This document shows positions 16,742-27,900 of a stretch of DNA of 64,000 bases, one piece after another. The DNA comes from Anatilimnocola aggregata (lineage in GTDB: Bacteria; Planctomycetota; Planctomycetia; Pirellulales; Pirellulaceae). Numbering within the stretch: the first letter of the stretch is position 1; every line of letters begins with the position of its first letter. The stretch is from assembly GCF_007747655.1 (NCBI RefSeq), contig NZ_CP036274.1, positions 434,001-498,000 on the forward strand, written 5' to 3'. The notes beneath the pieces were generated by a model. The model ran no database searches, had not been told where the DNA came from, and was given only the letters and a program-made list of their open reading frames with translations. A program made the translations under genes and the position numbers.

Positions 16742-17992
16742 CTAGCGTAGTTGGCCGACAATCACGCAGGCATTGTGCCCGCCGAAGCCGAAACTGTTGC
16801 TCAGCGCGGCATTGATCTTGCGTTCGCGCGGCTGATTGGGTGTGTAATCGAGATCGCAGGCCGGGTCGGGAGTGTCCAGGTTAATCGTTGGGGCAATCAC
16901 GGCGTCGCAAATCGACTTGACTGTGGCAATCAGCTCCAGGCCACCGCTGGCCCCCAGTGTATGCCCCAGTTGGCTCTTGGTGCTCGACACGCTCAGTTGC
17001 TTGGCGTGTTCGCCAAACACCCGCTTGATGGCGGCCGTCTCGGCCTTGTCTCCCAGTGGAGTGCTGGTGCCGTGGGCGTTGATGTATTGAATTTGGCTCG
17101 GGTTCAATTCGGCATTACGGAGGGCATCGCTCATGGCGCGGGCGGCACCGGTGCCGTTTTCGTCGGGGGCGGTGATGTGCCCGGCATCGGCACTGGCTCC
17201 AAAGCCCAGCAATTCGGCGTAAATCTTCGCCCCGCGAGCTTTGGCGTGTTCGAGTTCTTCGATGACGAGCAACCCGGCTCCTTCGCTGAGCACGAAGCCA
17301 TCGCGATCGGCGTCGAACGGTCGGCTGGCCAACGTGGGCTGATCGTTGCGCGAGGAAAGCGCCTTCATGTTTTGGAACGAAGCCAGGCTCATCGGCGTGA
17401 TGGCTGCTTCCGACCCGCCGGTGATCATCACATCGGCATCGCCGTATTGAATCGTTTTGAAGGCGTCGCCAATCGCGTTGTTCGAACTGGCGCAGGCCGT
17501 AGCGACCGAGTAATTAATGCCCCGCAGGCCGTAGCGAATCGAAATGTTCCCCCCCGCTGCGTTGAGCATCATCTTGGGGACCGTGAACGGGCTGACCCGG
17601 TCTGGTCCCTTCTCGATCATCTTCGAGACTTGCTCTTCAATTTCGTGCAGCCCGCCGATGCCGCTCCCCAGGATCACGCCGCAGCGGAAGGGCTCTTCTT
17701 TGGTGAAATCGAGCCCCGATTCGACAATCGCTTCGTGACAGGCCACTTGGGCAAACTGCGAGAAGCGGTCGAGTCGCTTGATCTCTTTGCGGTCGAGAAA
17801 GGCGTCGGTGAACGACTCGGGATTCCAGTCGTGGACATCGCCGCCAAAGCGGATTTTGAACCGCGTGACGTCGAACGCCCGTAGTTCGTGAATGCCGCTC
17901 TCGCCCTTGAGCAGCTTTTGCCACAACTCGTTGACCTGGCACGCGAGCGAGGTTACGACACCCATCCCGGTAATGACAACTCGCCGCTTCAT
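16742..17992 (-). CDS. fabF: Beta-ketoacyl-ACP synthase II
   Basis: 416 residues from ATG 17992 (MKRRVVITGMG), the standard KAS-II start. Catalytic residues are all visible: Cys167 in SVATACASSNN, His307 in INAHGTSTPLGD, Lys339 and His344 in STKSQLGHTLGASG, and the C-terminal NSFGFGGHNA loop. It condenses malonyl-ACP with acyl-ACP in fatty acid elongation. acpP lies 165 bp upstream on the same strand, the usual acpP-fabF pairing, so the carrier and the condensing enzyme are made together. Confidence 0.96.
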   Translation of the reverse strand: MKRRVVITGMGVVTSLACQVNELWQKLLKGESGIHELRAFDVTRFKIRFGGDVHDWNPESFTDAFLDRKEIKRLDRFSQFAQVACHEAIVESGLDFTKEEPFRCGVILGSGIGGLHEIEEQVSKMIEKGPDRVSPFTVPKMMLNAAGGNISIRYGLRGINYSVATACASSNNAIGDAFKTIQYGDADVMITGGSEAAITPMSLASFQNMKALSSRNDQPTLASRPFDADRDGFVLSEGAGLLVIEELEHAKARGAKIYAELLGFGASADAGHITAPDENGTGAARAMSDALRNAELNPSQIQYINAHGTSTPLGDKAETAAIKRVFGEHAKQLSVSSTKSQLGHTLGASGGLELIATVKSICDAVIAPTINLDTPDPACDLDYTPNQPRERKINAALSNSFGFGGHNACVIVGQLR

Positions 17993-18157
17993 ATCAACAG
18001 CCCGCAATCACAGAAACGCGCAACCGCTGGCCTGCAATCGCCGGCCGGCAAACTCACCTGCGTACATCCAAACACAAAAACCCAGTTCCTGGAAGGGAGA
18101 CTGGGCCTTAATGATGATCAGAATCCACCGACATTCAACCTAGTCCCTCAGGGGGAA

Positions 18158-18397
18158 CTAGCTCTTTTGAGCTTCGTCGATGAACTTGATGGCCTGCCCG
18201 ACGGTTTGGATCTTCTCCGCCGCGTCGTCGGGAATGTTAATATCGAACTCTTCTTCAAGTTCCATGACCAGTTCGACCGTATCGAGCGAGTCAGCGCCCA
18301 GATCATTGACGAACGAGGTTTCTGGCGTGATCTTCTCTTTGTCGACGCCCAATTGCTCGGCGACGATATCAATAACGCGTTCAGCGACGGATGCCAC
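18158..18397 (-). CDS. acpP: Acyl carrier protein
   Basis: 79 residues from a GTG start at 18397. The GTG is chosen because GGAGG lies 9 bases before it and because family members start at this point ([18 protein letters not shown]); the longer in-frame extension is Cys-rich and unlike ACP. Ser37 in [10 protein letters not shown] is the 4'-phosphopantetheine attachment site. The acidic helix [18 protein letters not shown] is typical. It carries acyl intermediates for fatty acid synthesis and is cotranscribed with fabF. Confidence 0.96.
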   Translation of the reverse strand: MASVAERVIDIVAEQLGVDKEKITPETSFVNDLGADSLDTVELVMELEEEFDINIPDDAAEKIQTVGQAIKFIDEAQKS

Positions 18398-18783
18398 TTT
18401 CACCGTCCTCCATACACCAAGGAAGTGCGGCCCTACACTTCGGCCAAGCACGAACAAGCAACAACAGTCCCCTTTGGACGAAACCCCGTCCGCAGGGATG
18501 AAACAGCATAAGATAGAGGAGATTCGCAAGACGGGTCAAGACTGGATAGCCCCCCGCAGCACGAATCACCCACCTATTCTCGACTTGCGGCAATCCCGGG
18601 CGTCGCTGAACTTCGAAATTGGGCCATCTATCCCACATAAGGCCAGCTGCCGTTGCGTTACCGCAGGCTGCAGATCTGGCCCCAGTGTCGCTAACCGAGA
18701 ACTGCTTTCGCAAAAGCCCATGAACCACCGCCCCGGGTCAAGAAACCCGCGGCGGTGGCCTGAAGGGCGGTTTGGGCGGGGTG
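18398..18783. other. Intergenic region upstream of acpP
   Basis: 386 bp between the acpP start and the sugar dehydrogenase stop, both minus strand. No coding frame stands out. It contains the terminator hairpin at 18725-18758; the rest presumably includes the acpP-fabF promoter. Confidence 0.55.
18725..18758 (-). terminator. Terminator hairpin of the sugar dehydrogenase gene
   Basis: CCACCGCCCCGGGT (18725-18738) pairs with ACCCGCGGCGGTGG (18745-18758), 13 of 14 positions, around the loop CAAGAA. It begins about 25 bases downstream of the stop codon at 18784. The minus-strand tail is TTCATGGGCTTTTG, only moderately T-rich. Confidence 0.6.
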
Positions 18784-20805
18784 CTACTTCCCCTTCACCA
18801 ATTTGAAGATTCCCTGGCCGGTGGCGCTGGTGCCCATCAGGTAGAGTTCGCCAGCTTCGTCTTCGCCGAACGACATCACGGCGACGGGAGCTTTGGGAAG
18901 TTCGCGGTTGGCCACGACCCGTCCCTTTTCTTCGTCGTACTTCAGAGCCCAGAAGCGACTGCTGACGTAGTCGGCATAAACGTAGTGACCTTCGAGGGCG
19001 GGAACGGCCTTGCCCCGATACACGTCGCCGCCAGTGATCGACTTGCCGATGTCGTGGTGATACTCCCAAATCGGTTCGATCATGTCTTTCTGCACGCCCA
19101 CGCCCTTAGCGCCGAACGGGTGCAGCGATTCACGCAGGCTCCAGCCGAAGTTGCCACCCTTGGTGACGCGGACGATTTCTTCGAACAGGTTCTGTCCGAC
19201 TTCGCCGGCCCACAGCTGGCCGGTCTTTTCGTCGAAGGCAAACCGCCAAATGTTGCGGAAGCCATAAGCGTAAATCTCGGGCTTGGCTCCCTCTTGCTTC
19301 ACGAACGGGTTGTCCGCAGGAATGCCGTAGGGTTTCCCCGCCGAGGGCTTGTCGACATCGATCCGCAGAATCTTGCCGAGCAGGGTCGACATCTTCTGGC
19401 CGTTTTCGTGCGGGTCGCCACCGGCGCCGCCATCACCATGGGTGATGTAGAGGTAGCCATCGGGGCCGAACGCAATCGTGCCACCATCGTGATTCCAAAA
19501 CGGCTTTTCGAAGCGAATCAGTTCGACTTCGGAAGCCGGATCGCCGGCGTTCTTATTGCCAGCCTTGGTCTTGAACTTCGACACGACGTTGACCAGGTTG
19601 GTCTTCTTTTCGGTGTAGAAAATGAAGAACTCGCCGTTTTCTTTGAACTTGGGGTGGAAGGCCAGCCCGAGAAAACCTTCCTCGTTCTGCTTGTCCGAGT
19701 ATTTCACCCGATCTTGCAGGTCGAGGAAGATCTTGCCTTCGGTGGGATTCTTGGGATCGATGACGTAGATCACGCCGTGCTGTTCGCCGACGACGATCCG
19801 GCCGGAGCCGTCGCCAAAGTGCGTGAGCAGAATCGGGCGAAAGGGAACCGCTTTGCCACTTTCGCTGCCGTCGTCCCAGCCTTCCCACTTGATGCCGGGG
19901 AACGCGGGCTTGGCTTCGATGGCCAGGGGCGATTCGTCGACTTCCCAGCCGGGAATGGTGGTCGAAAGGGTGATTAGCTTGCCCGACTTCATATCCGGAA
20001 TAAGCAGTTGCGTGCCACTGGCATCGACGCAGCTATCGGCGGCATTCTGTTCGAGTTTGCCCAGGAACACCGGCTTTTCGCCGGGGCGAGGAATGCCAAA
20101 GGCTTTGCCGGTCGTCCACGAAGTGATGAAGAGTCGGCCGTTATAGTCCCAGGCCAACCCATCGGCACCTTCGAGTCCATCGGCAATCTTCTCGGCGCTC
20201 TTGTCGCTAAGCCGAACGCGGTGAAGTTCACCCTTGCCCATGTCGGCCACAATGAACGAACCGCCGCCGTCGAACGTGACCCCGTTCGGCTTGTTCAGCC
20301 CGGGGATGTTTTCTTCGCTGGCGACGACGTCGATCTTGTCTTGGCGGATATCGAGGCGAAACACCGCGCCACCCTTGCCATCAGCACCCGAGTCGCTGAT
20401 GAGAATGATGCCGTTCGGGCCGTCGATGGCGATGTCGTTCAAAAAGATCGGCGCGACGGGAAACTTGTCTGCCGCAGCCAGGACCGACTTTTTGCCACTG
20501 GCATCAATCTTCACCACTTTGGTTTTGTCAGTCAGGTAGAATGAATCTTTAAAGAAGACGATTCCCTTGGGGTCGTCGAGACCGTCGACAAAGGTGGTCG
20601 CTTTGCCATCTTCGATGATGCTGACCTTGCCATCGCCATCTTTGCCGAACTCGCCGATCTCGGTCACGTACCACTTGCCGGCAGGGCCAACGCAGACCGA
20701 TTCGGGCATCTTCAGCCCTTCGATTGCGGTCTTGGGTTCGGCAGCAGTCGCGAACAGCGAGCCGGTGAGCAGCAGCCCAGCGGAGAATAACCAATGCTTC
20801 TTCAT
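18784..20805 (-). CDS. Two-propeller secreted sugar dehydrogenase (SMP-30-like plus GSDH)
   Basis: 673 residues with a signal peptide (MKKHWLFSAGLLLTGSLFATAA). Residues ~25-300 form an SMP-30/NHL-like propeller (CVGPAGKWYVTEIGEFG, FLNDIAIDGPNGIILISDSG, KPNGVTFDGGGSFIVADMGKG). Residues ~310-670 match glucose/sorbosone dehydrogenases that use PQQ: GFLGLAFHPKF, YLYITHGDGGAGGDP, TLLGKILRIDVD and NIWRFAFD. The second domain would oxidise sugars or alcohols in the periplasm if PQQ is available; the first may bind or channel substrate. The fusion is unusual for GSDH proteins generally. Transcribed alone. Confidence 0.85.
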   Translation of the reverse strand: MKKHWLFSAGLLLTGSLFATAAEPKTAIEGLKMPESVCVGPAGKWYVTEIGEFGKDGDGKVSIIEDGKATTFVDGLDDPKGIVFFKDSFYLTDKTKVVKIDASGKKSVLAAADKFPVAPIFLNDIAIDGPNGIILISDSGADGKGGAVFRLDIRQDKIDVVASEENIPGLNKPNGVTFDGGGSFIVADMGKGELHRVRLSDKSAEKIADGLEGADGLAWDYNGRLFITSWTTGKAFGIPRPGEKPVFLGKLEQNAADSCVDASGTQLLIPDMKSGKLITLSTTIPGWEVDESPLAIEAKPAFPGIKWEGWDDGSESGKAVPFRPILLTHFGDGSGRIVVGEQHGVIYVIDPKNPTEGKIFLDLQDRVKYSDKQNEEGFLGLAFHPKFKENGEFFIFYTEKKTNLVNVVSKFKTKAGNKNAGDPASEVELIRFEKPFWNHDGGTIAFGPDGYLYITHGDGGAGGDPHENGQKMSTLLGKILRIDVDKPSAGKPYGIPADNPFVKQEGAKPEIYAYGFRNIWRFAFDEKTGQLWAGEVGQNLFEEIVRVTKGGNFGWSLRESLHPFGAKGVGVQKDMIEPIWEYHHDIGKSITGGDVYRGKAVPALEGHYVYADYVSSRFWALKYDEEKGRVVANRELPKAPVAVMSFGEDEAGELYLMGTSATGQGIFKLVKGK

Positions 20806-21115
20806 CGTCTACCTCGGTGAATCGAGTATCAAGTTGCAGCAGGCCAGGTGCGGCGAGCCGAGACCAGAAATCATCGATTCCGCTGCGCGCAGCCGCAAGT
20901 GGGGCAATGACGGGACTCACGCAGGCCGACGAGCATTGTTGCGATACTGTTCCCTGCTGAAACCTGCTAAGAGGAGTGGTCTGGCGAGGCCGTAAGTCGA
21001 GAAGCGTTGGCTTGTGGCGTGGCTGCAAACCGAATAAAACTGCCGTTTCGCCCGTTGTTGCCGCACTTCGCGTTGCGGCCCTGCTTAGCCTTTCCCCGTG
21101 GAGTCGCTCGCACCC
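20806..21115. other. Divergent intergenic region
   Basis: 310 bp between the sugar dehydrogenase (-) and cupin (+) starts. No gene, repeat or clear hairpin is seen. Both promoters should lie here. Confidence 0.5.
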
Positions 21116-22363
21116 ATGATTCAGCCGAATGTTGTGAAAAAGGATAGCATCAGCAAAGTTCTCGACCGCGCCTTGGATAAGGGAGAAGGGCTGCTGCGAC
21201 TAACCCCGACCTGGGTTCCCCGCAGCTTTTTGCATCCGGGCCGCCGGATCAAGCTCCATCCGCAAGATTTGTACGCTTACGGCGCGAACCGCGGCGGCAT
21301 CGACGAACGCTGGTTCAGCAGCACGACCGAAGCGGCCAACGAAGGTCGCGTCTGGCACGAAGGTCTCAGCTTCGCCAGTTTCGAAGGAAAGCAGTTCCTG
21401 CTGCGTGATGCAGTGGAAGAAGCCGGTACCCGGCTCATCGGCAAGACGATGTACAAGAAGTACAACCGCTGGCCGGTCTATTCAAAATTCTTCGATAACA
21501 TGGGCCCGATCCCGCATCACATGCACCAAAGTGCTGCCAATGCCAAGCTGGTCGGGCAAGAAGGAAAGCCCGAGAGCTATTACTTTCCGCCTCAGTACAA
21601 CAATGTCGACAACAACTTCTGCTACACCTTCATGGGGCTCGAACCAGGGACCACGAAGGACGACCTGAAACGCTGCTTGCAGAACTGGGACAAGGGAGAA
21701 AATGGAATCCTCGATTTGTCGCGCGCCTATCGCCTCAAGCGCGGCACGGGCTGGTTGATTCCGCCCGGCGTGCTGCACGCTCCCGGTTCGCTCTGCACGT
21801 ACGAACCGCAATGGGGCAGCGACGTCTTCGGCATGTTCCAGAACATTGTCGAAGGGCGCTATGTGCCGTGGTCACTCTTGGTGAAAGACATGCCCGTCGA
21901 TAAGCATCAAGATCTCGACTTCATCATCGGCCAACTCGACTGGGAGAAGAACGTCGATACCCACTTCAAGAACAGCAATTACCTGGAGCCCATCGTCGAC
22001 AAGAAGTCGAGCGGTCCGGGCTACACCGACAAGTGGATCGTCTACGGCCACGTGGACGGCGAACAACTCTTCAGTGCCAAGGAGCTGACGATCGATCCCG
22101 GCGTGAAGTGCACGCTCAAAGATCCCGCCTCCAGCGGTTGGATCACCGTGCAAGGGAAGGGCCGCATCGGCAAGCTGGCGTTACAAACGCCGGCCATGAT
22201 TCGCTTCGGCCAAGAAACCGAAGACGAAGTCTTCATCAGCTATGAAGCAGCCACGCGCGGTGTCGAAATCGAAAACACCGGCAGCGAGCCCCTCGTCGGC
22301 CTCCGTTACTTCGGCCCTGACGTCCACAAGAAGGTGCCGATGATCGGGGATGCAAACAAGTAA
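21116..22363 (+). CDS. Cupin-fold protein resembling class I mannose-6-phosphate isomerase
   Basis: 415 residues from ATG 21116; a GTG 18 bases upstream is an alternative start. GPIPHHMHQ (about 133-141) gives a His-rich metal site, and GTGWLIPPGVLHAPGSLCTYEPQ is the second cupin block. Both resemble type I phosphomannose isomerases. The C-terminal ~150 residues form a further beta domain (DGEQLFSAKELTIDPGVKCTLKDP). A metal-dependent sugar-phosphate isomerase is possible, but the canonical PMI signature is not complete, so only cupin-like is safe. A sugar isomerase gene follows two genes later. Confidence 0.65.
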   Translation: MIQPNVVKKDSISKVLDRALDKGEGLLRLTPTWVPRSFLHPGRRIKLHPQDLYAYGANRGGIDERWFSSTTEAANEGRVWHEGLSFASFEGKQFLLRDAVEEAGTRLIGKTMYKKYNRWPVYSKFFDNMGPIPHHMHQSAANAKLVGQEGKPESYYFPPQYNNVDNNFCYTFMGLEPGTTKDDLKRCLQNWDKGENGILDLSRAYRLKRGTGWLIPPGVLHAPGSLCTYEPQWGSDVFGMFQNIVEGRYVPWSLLVKDMPVDKHQDLDFIIGQLDWEKNVDTHFKNSNYLEPIVDKKSSGPGYTDKWIVYGHVDGEQLFSAKELTIDPGVKCTLKDPASSGWITVQGKGRIGKLALQTPAMIRFGQETEDEVFISYEAATRGVEIENTGSEPLVGLRYFGPDVHKKVPMIGDANK

Positions 22364-22475
22364 TTGCAGTTCGCAGTTCCCATCCAGATGACTCTGGCGG
22401 TGTAGAATTCAGGCAGGTCCGAAACGCAATTAGTCCCGGAAACAGCGGGAAACGGCGAATAAGGCAGGTTTGAAT

Positions 22476-23228
22476 ATGAGTACGGTCACCGCCGAGTCTG
22501 AGTATGTAGTTCTTTATGGAATCCCTTGGGAGATGTACGAGGGGATCACTAGCGCGCTGAGCGAGTGTCATTTGCGGCACACCTATGTCGCCGGCACGCT
22601 GGAGATACGGCGATGTCTCGTTGGTGTTGATTGGAAAGCGTACCAAGCGTTCTTACGAGCACTAGGCGATCGAGGTGTCCGGCACACTTTTCACGAGGGT
22701 ACGCTTGAAATCATGTCCCCACTGAAGGATCACGATTGGATCAAGCGATTGATTGGTCGAATGATCGAAGCCATTACGCTGGAGCTGGATCTGGACATTC
22801 AAAGCATCGGTTCGACAACCATTACCGGTGAAAAGATTGAGTGGGGACTGCAGCCCGATGAGGCCTATTACGTCGGCAATGAGAAAAAAGTGCGGGGCAA
22901 GCGTCGGTATGATCCCAAAAAGGATCCCCCGCCAGACTTAGTGGTGGAAGTCGATGTCACCAATAGTTGTGTTCAGCGACTTCCTGGCTTCGCCGCGATT
23001 CGTGTACCAGAAATTTGGCGGCATGATGGCAAGACGTTGCAATTTTTGAAAAGAGACCACCAAGGGAAATATCGCGAAGTAAAACACAATGTTGCCTTCC
23101 CCTTTCTTTCGCCAGGCGATCTCCAAGCTTCCCTCGATCAAATCGAGCATGTGCGAGAAACCGAACTAATTCGGAACTTCGTCAAGCTGGCCCTGCAGCG
23201 GTATCGTGATTTCATGCGGATTAACTAA
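22476..23228 (+). CDS. Uma2-type (DUF820) PD-(D/E)XK nuclease-like protein with duplicated N-terminus
   Basis: 250 residues from ATG 22476. The C-terminal two thirds match Uma2: EIMSPLKDHDWIKRLIGRMIE, then QPDEAYYVGNE and PPDLVVEVDVT, giving the Asp...Asp-x-Glu metal-binding arrangement of PD-(D/E)XK nucleases. Residues 18-46 and 53-81 are a tandem duplication at a constant offset of 35 residues (W..Y, RHT, GTLEI shared). Normal Uma2 proteins have this segment once. The biological role of Uma2 proteins is poorly known. Confidence 0.8.
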   Translation: MSTVTAESEYVVLYGIPWEMYEGITSALSECHLRHTYVAGTLEIRRCLVGVDWKAYQAFLRALGDRGVRHTFHEGTLEIMSPLKDHDWIKRLIGRMIEAITLELDLDIQSIGSTTITGEKIEWGLQPDEAYYVGNEKKVRGKRRYDPKKDPPPDLVVEVDVTNSCVQRLPGFAAIRVPEIWRHDGKTLQFLKRDHQGKYREVKHNVAFPFLSPGDLQASLDQIEHVRETELIRNFVKLALQRYRDFMRIN

Positions 23229-23331
23229 AACTTTTGCCCTGGACATCACGACTGATCGGTATGATACGCACCAAAGGTGCTAACACTGCTTTCCAATCCT
23301 AAAGATCACCTCCCAACGAATTGAGTCAACA

Positions 23332-24360
<1,029 letters not shown>

Positions 24361-24370
24361 GTAGTAGGTG

Positions 24371-24444
24371 GCCCGACGCGTCAGCGAGGGTGCAGCAGAT
24401 CGTGACGTCGATTCGAACATCACCCTCGCTGACGCGTCGGGCTA
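24371..24444 (+). repeat. Paired copies of the dispersed palindromic repeat
   Basis: The left arm (24371-24391) and right arm (24422-24442, sequence continuing into TA at 24444) are perfect 21-bp inverted repeats containing CCCGACGCGTCAGCGAGGG. They are separated by 30 bp. The pair lies between the isomerase stop and the MoaD/ThiS start and can form a long hairpin in the message. Confidence 0.9.
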
Positions 24445-24459
24445 CGTAAGGAAAACTCG

Positions 24460-24723
24460 ATGCCCACCGTCTTCATTCCGGCCCAACTGCGCGGCCTGAC
24501 GAGTGGGCAAGCTCAAGTCGAAGTCGCGGCGACAACCGTTGCCGAAGCAATCGCGCAGCTCGACGAGCAGTTTCCTGGCATTCGCGCTCGTCTCTGCCAA
24601 GGCGAAAACTTAATTCCAGGCTTACAAGTCTCGGTCGATGATCGCTTTACGCGGCAAGGTCTCTCGGCCCGTTTGCAAGCCGCCAGCGAAGTCCACTTTC
24701 TTCCCGTCATTGGCGGCGGCTAG
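24460..24723 (+). CDS. MoaD/ThiS-like sulfur carrier protein
   Basis: 87 residues with the ubiquitin-like pattern: a beta strand (TVFIPAQLRGL), VAEAIAQLDEQFPGI helix, VSVDD and a C-terminal VHFLPVIGGG. The diglycine end is the site of adenylation and thiocarboxylation in sulfur carriers for molybdopterin or thiamine synthesis. It ends with three glycines rather than two. No MoeB/ThiF-like activator or moaE lies nearby, so the pathway cannot be assigned. AAGGA precedes the ATG. Confidence 0.85.
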   Translation: MPTVFIPAQLRGLTSGQAQVEVAATTVAEAIAQLDEQFPGIRARLCQGENLIPGLQVSVDDRFTRQGLSARLQAASEVHFLPVIGGG

Positions 24724-24990
24724 TCCCCGCCAGCTAGAATGGGCTCTCTCTCCCAGCGTGCTCTTCCGCGCTGAGCCATTACGCAGCCGAACAACATTCT
24801 TTCGGAAGCGTTATTTAACTCGCGCGTTCGTCGGCGATCTCGGTAAACCGCTGAACGCGATGTTTCCTTCGCAAACTGCCGTGCGGATTGAGCTTCTGTA
24901 TATCTAAACAAGTTGTAATGAGATCGCTTCTATTCATTGATCCGAAATAGAAGTACAAGCAATAGATCACCCCGCTGAAGAGGTCTTACG

Positions 24991-27900
24991 GTGCCTGTCA
25001 CGATGCAGCGACCTGCCGACGACGTCCGAGAGGACGAAGTCAAACCTTCCCCGCCTGCCGACCTGGAACTGCTGAAGCAGCGGATTGTCCTGATCGGCGA
25101 TCTGCTGCCGACTCAAGGGCCCATCACGGCCTTCGTGTTTCTCAACACGTTGCAAGCGCTTGAAGACCTGCCGTTCGAGCAAGGCGTCAAGGAAGGGGCT
25201 CGGCTGTTTCATTGTCAGCCCTACTTGAGCGAAGAGAAATATCGCGAACGTTTGACCCAGGGGCGCATTCGCCTGATCGATTTGCAGTACATCGTGCGCG
25301 AGGACCTGGCGGACCGAGCGGACGAAATCGTCTTTGGCGATACCACGCGGTTCGATCTGCGGCTGGCAATGTTGCAGCATCCCTTGCGAACCGGCCCCGC
25401 CGAAGAGCTTCGCTGGTTCATCGCCGAGACCGACGCTCTGCAGCACTTGCGGCCGGAAGCTTCGAGCGGCATTCGCGAAAAGTTCCTGCGCGAGAGCAAG
25501 CACTGGATCATGCGCGATGCCCGGACGGCGGGCGATTCTGAAAACTATCAGCCCGATGAATCCGATCAACGGACGCAATCGCTGCTGGCCGATCTGCTCA
25601 AGCGCTATGGCCAGTCGTCGATGGAGCATTGGAACGACCGCACCTGGGAAGCCTGTTCGTTGCAAGCCTTGTGGCGAGTTTGCCGTGCTGGTGTGCAAGG
25701 TTTGCCTGCGCCGATTCGCGAAGAACTGCCGACGTTGCGCCATCGCGATTTGTTGCTGGCGGCAACCGGCGAAGATAGTGATGCCCTCGTTCACGAAGTG
25801 TTGATTCGCTTTTGTGCGGCCTTTGCCGATCAGGGTTTTGCCGATTGGCTGTTGCCCGACCGCGAACTGGGTATCTTTCGCGCATTTTCGAATCTTTACT
25901 GCCAGTCAGCAGGCCCTCCCGATCGCTGGCTCGCCGCGTTGCCGGCGGAATTGAAACGCATCGAGCAAGCGGGGCTCTCGCCACTCGAATCGATTCGCGA
26001 ATCGCTCACCCTGCTTGGTGTGAGTGCCGAAGACGAACGCGAATACCTGACCGCTTCGATTCTCGCTTTGCAAGGTTGGGCCGGGCTGATCTGGCAGATG
26101 GAAGTTCGCAGCGACCGCGTCGCCGTCCCTGCTCCCGTGGGCAGCCTGGTTGAATTCGTCGCTGTTCGCTTGATCCTCGAACGAATTGCTTTGGCGCACG
26201 TCGCCCGCACTGCGCTCCGCTGCGAATGTGGTTTTCAAGAATTGCCCGCCAAGCTGCAAAGCCTGCACAAGCGCGCGGTCGATAACGTCGAACAGCGGGC
26301 CTTCCTGGCGTTTCAGTTGGCTCAGGTGCTCGGCTGGAATACCTACCAACTGCTGAATCTGAGCAAGGACCAGTGGGGTAAGTTGATCGCCGAAATCGAG
26401 TCGTTTTACAGCTTCGAACGACGGCGCATATTCCACCTGGCCTTCGAGCGGCAATATCGCATTCAAGCGCTCGACGCCATTTCGGCCCACGCCGCCAAGC
26501 CGGCTCGACGGGTCGATAAGCCCCGGTTTCAGGCCGTGTTCTGCATCGATGCCCGCGAAGAATCGTTTCGCCGGCATCTGGAAGAGTTTGCACCGGAAGT
26601 CGAAACATTCTCCGTCGCCGGCTTCTTCGGCGTGGCCATGTACTATCGCGGCGTGGCTGACGCTCATTACGCCACCCTCTGCCCGATCGTCGTGCGCCCC
26701 AAGCACTGGGTGATTGAAGAGGTCGTGCTGCCATTCGAAGAAACCAATCGACGTCGCGCCCAAACGCGAAGGGCGATTGGAGCGACGTCGCTGGGCATGC
26801 ATCGCGGCAGCCGCAACTTGGCCAGTGGTGCTTTGCTCACCGCGAGTCTCGGTGTGCTGGCTTCGATTCCACTCGTCGCCCGCGTTCTATTTCCGCGCTG
26901 GACGGCGCTGGTGAGCCGCACTGCCAACAGCCTGGTTGCACCGCCGCAGATCACGCGCTTACGGCTCGAACGGCAAACGCCCGAGCCGGGTATGGAAGAT
27001 GCGCAGATCGGCTTCTCGGTCGATGAAATGGCCAACATCGGCGAACGGATGCTCCGCGACATGGGGCTGATCGAGAACTTCGCCCGGCTGGTGATGTTCT
27101 TGGGCCATGGTTCGCACTGCTTGAACAATCCGCACAAGTCGGCCTACGACTGTGGTGCTTGCTCGGGTAGCCCCGGTGGTCCCAATGCTCGCGCGCTGGC
27201 TTCATTTTTGAACGATCCTCGCGTGCGCGACATTCTGAAGTCGCGTGGACTTACCATCCCGCGCGAGACGGTGTTCGTCGGCGGTTTGCACAACACGGCC
27301 GCCGATACGATCACTTGCTCCGATCTCGATCTGCTCCCGAAGACGCATCATCGCGACTTCGAACAAGCGATGGAGACCCTCCGCAGCGTATGTCAGCGGA
27401 ATGCCCACGAACGTTGCCGCCGGTTTTATTCTGCCCCGCTCGATATCACGCCCCTCGAAGCGCGCGAGCATGCCGAAGGGCGCAGCGAAGACCTGGCGCA
27501 GACGCGGCCCGAATTTGGCAACGCGTCGAATGCCATGTGCTTCGTCGGTCGCCGCAGTCGTGTGCGCGGATTGTACATGGATCGCCGCAGCTTCATGCAC
27601 TCGTACGACATTACCGTCGATGACGCCAACAGCACCATCCTCGGCCGCATCCTGGCCCCCGTCGTTCCGGTCTGTCAGGGAATTAACTTGATGTACTTCT
27701 TCTCCGCCGTCGATTCGACCGGTTGGGGCGCCGGCACCAAGTTGCCGCACAACATCACGGCACTGCTGGGCGTGATGGACGGTTACTCCAGCGATTTGCG
27801 ACCGGGGTTGCCCCATCAGGGCGTCGAAATTCACGAACCGCTGCGGCTCCTGTTCGTCATCGAATCGACTCCCGAACGGATGCTGGCGATTATGGCCCGC

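Noticed and set aside
16751..17884. A 377-codon plus-strand frame antisense to fabF
   Set aside because: fabF has all catalytic motifs; the antisense frame has none.
18772..19977. A 401-codon plus-strand frame antisense to the sugar dehydrogenase
   Set aside because: Complete overlap with a clear gene with signal peptide and GSDH motifs.
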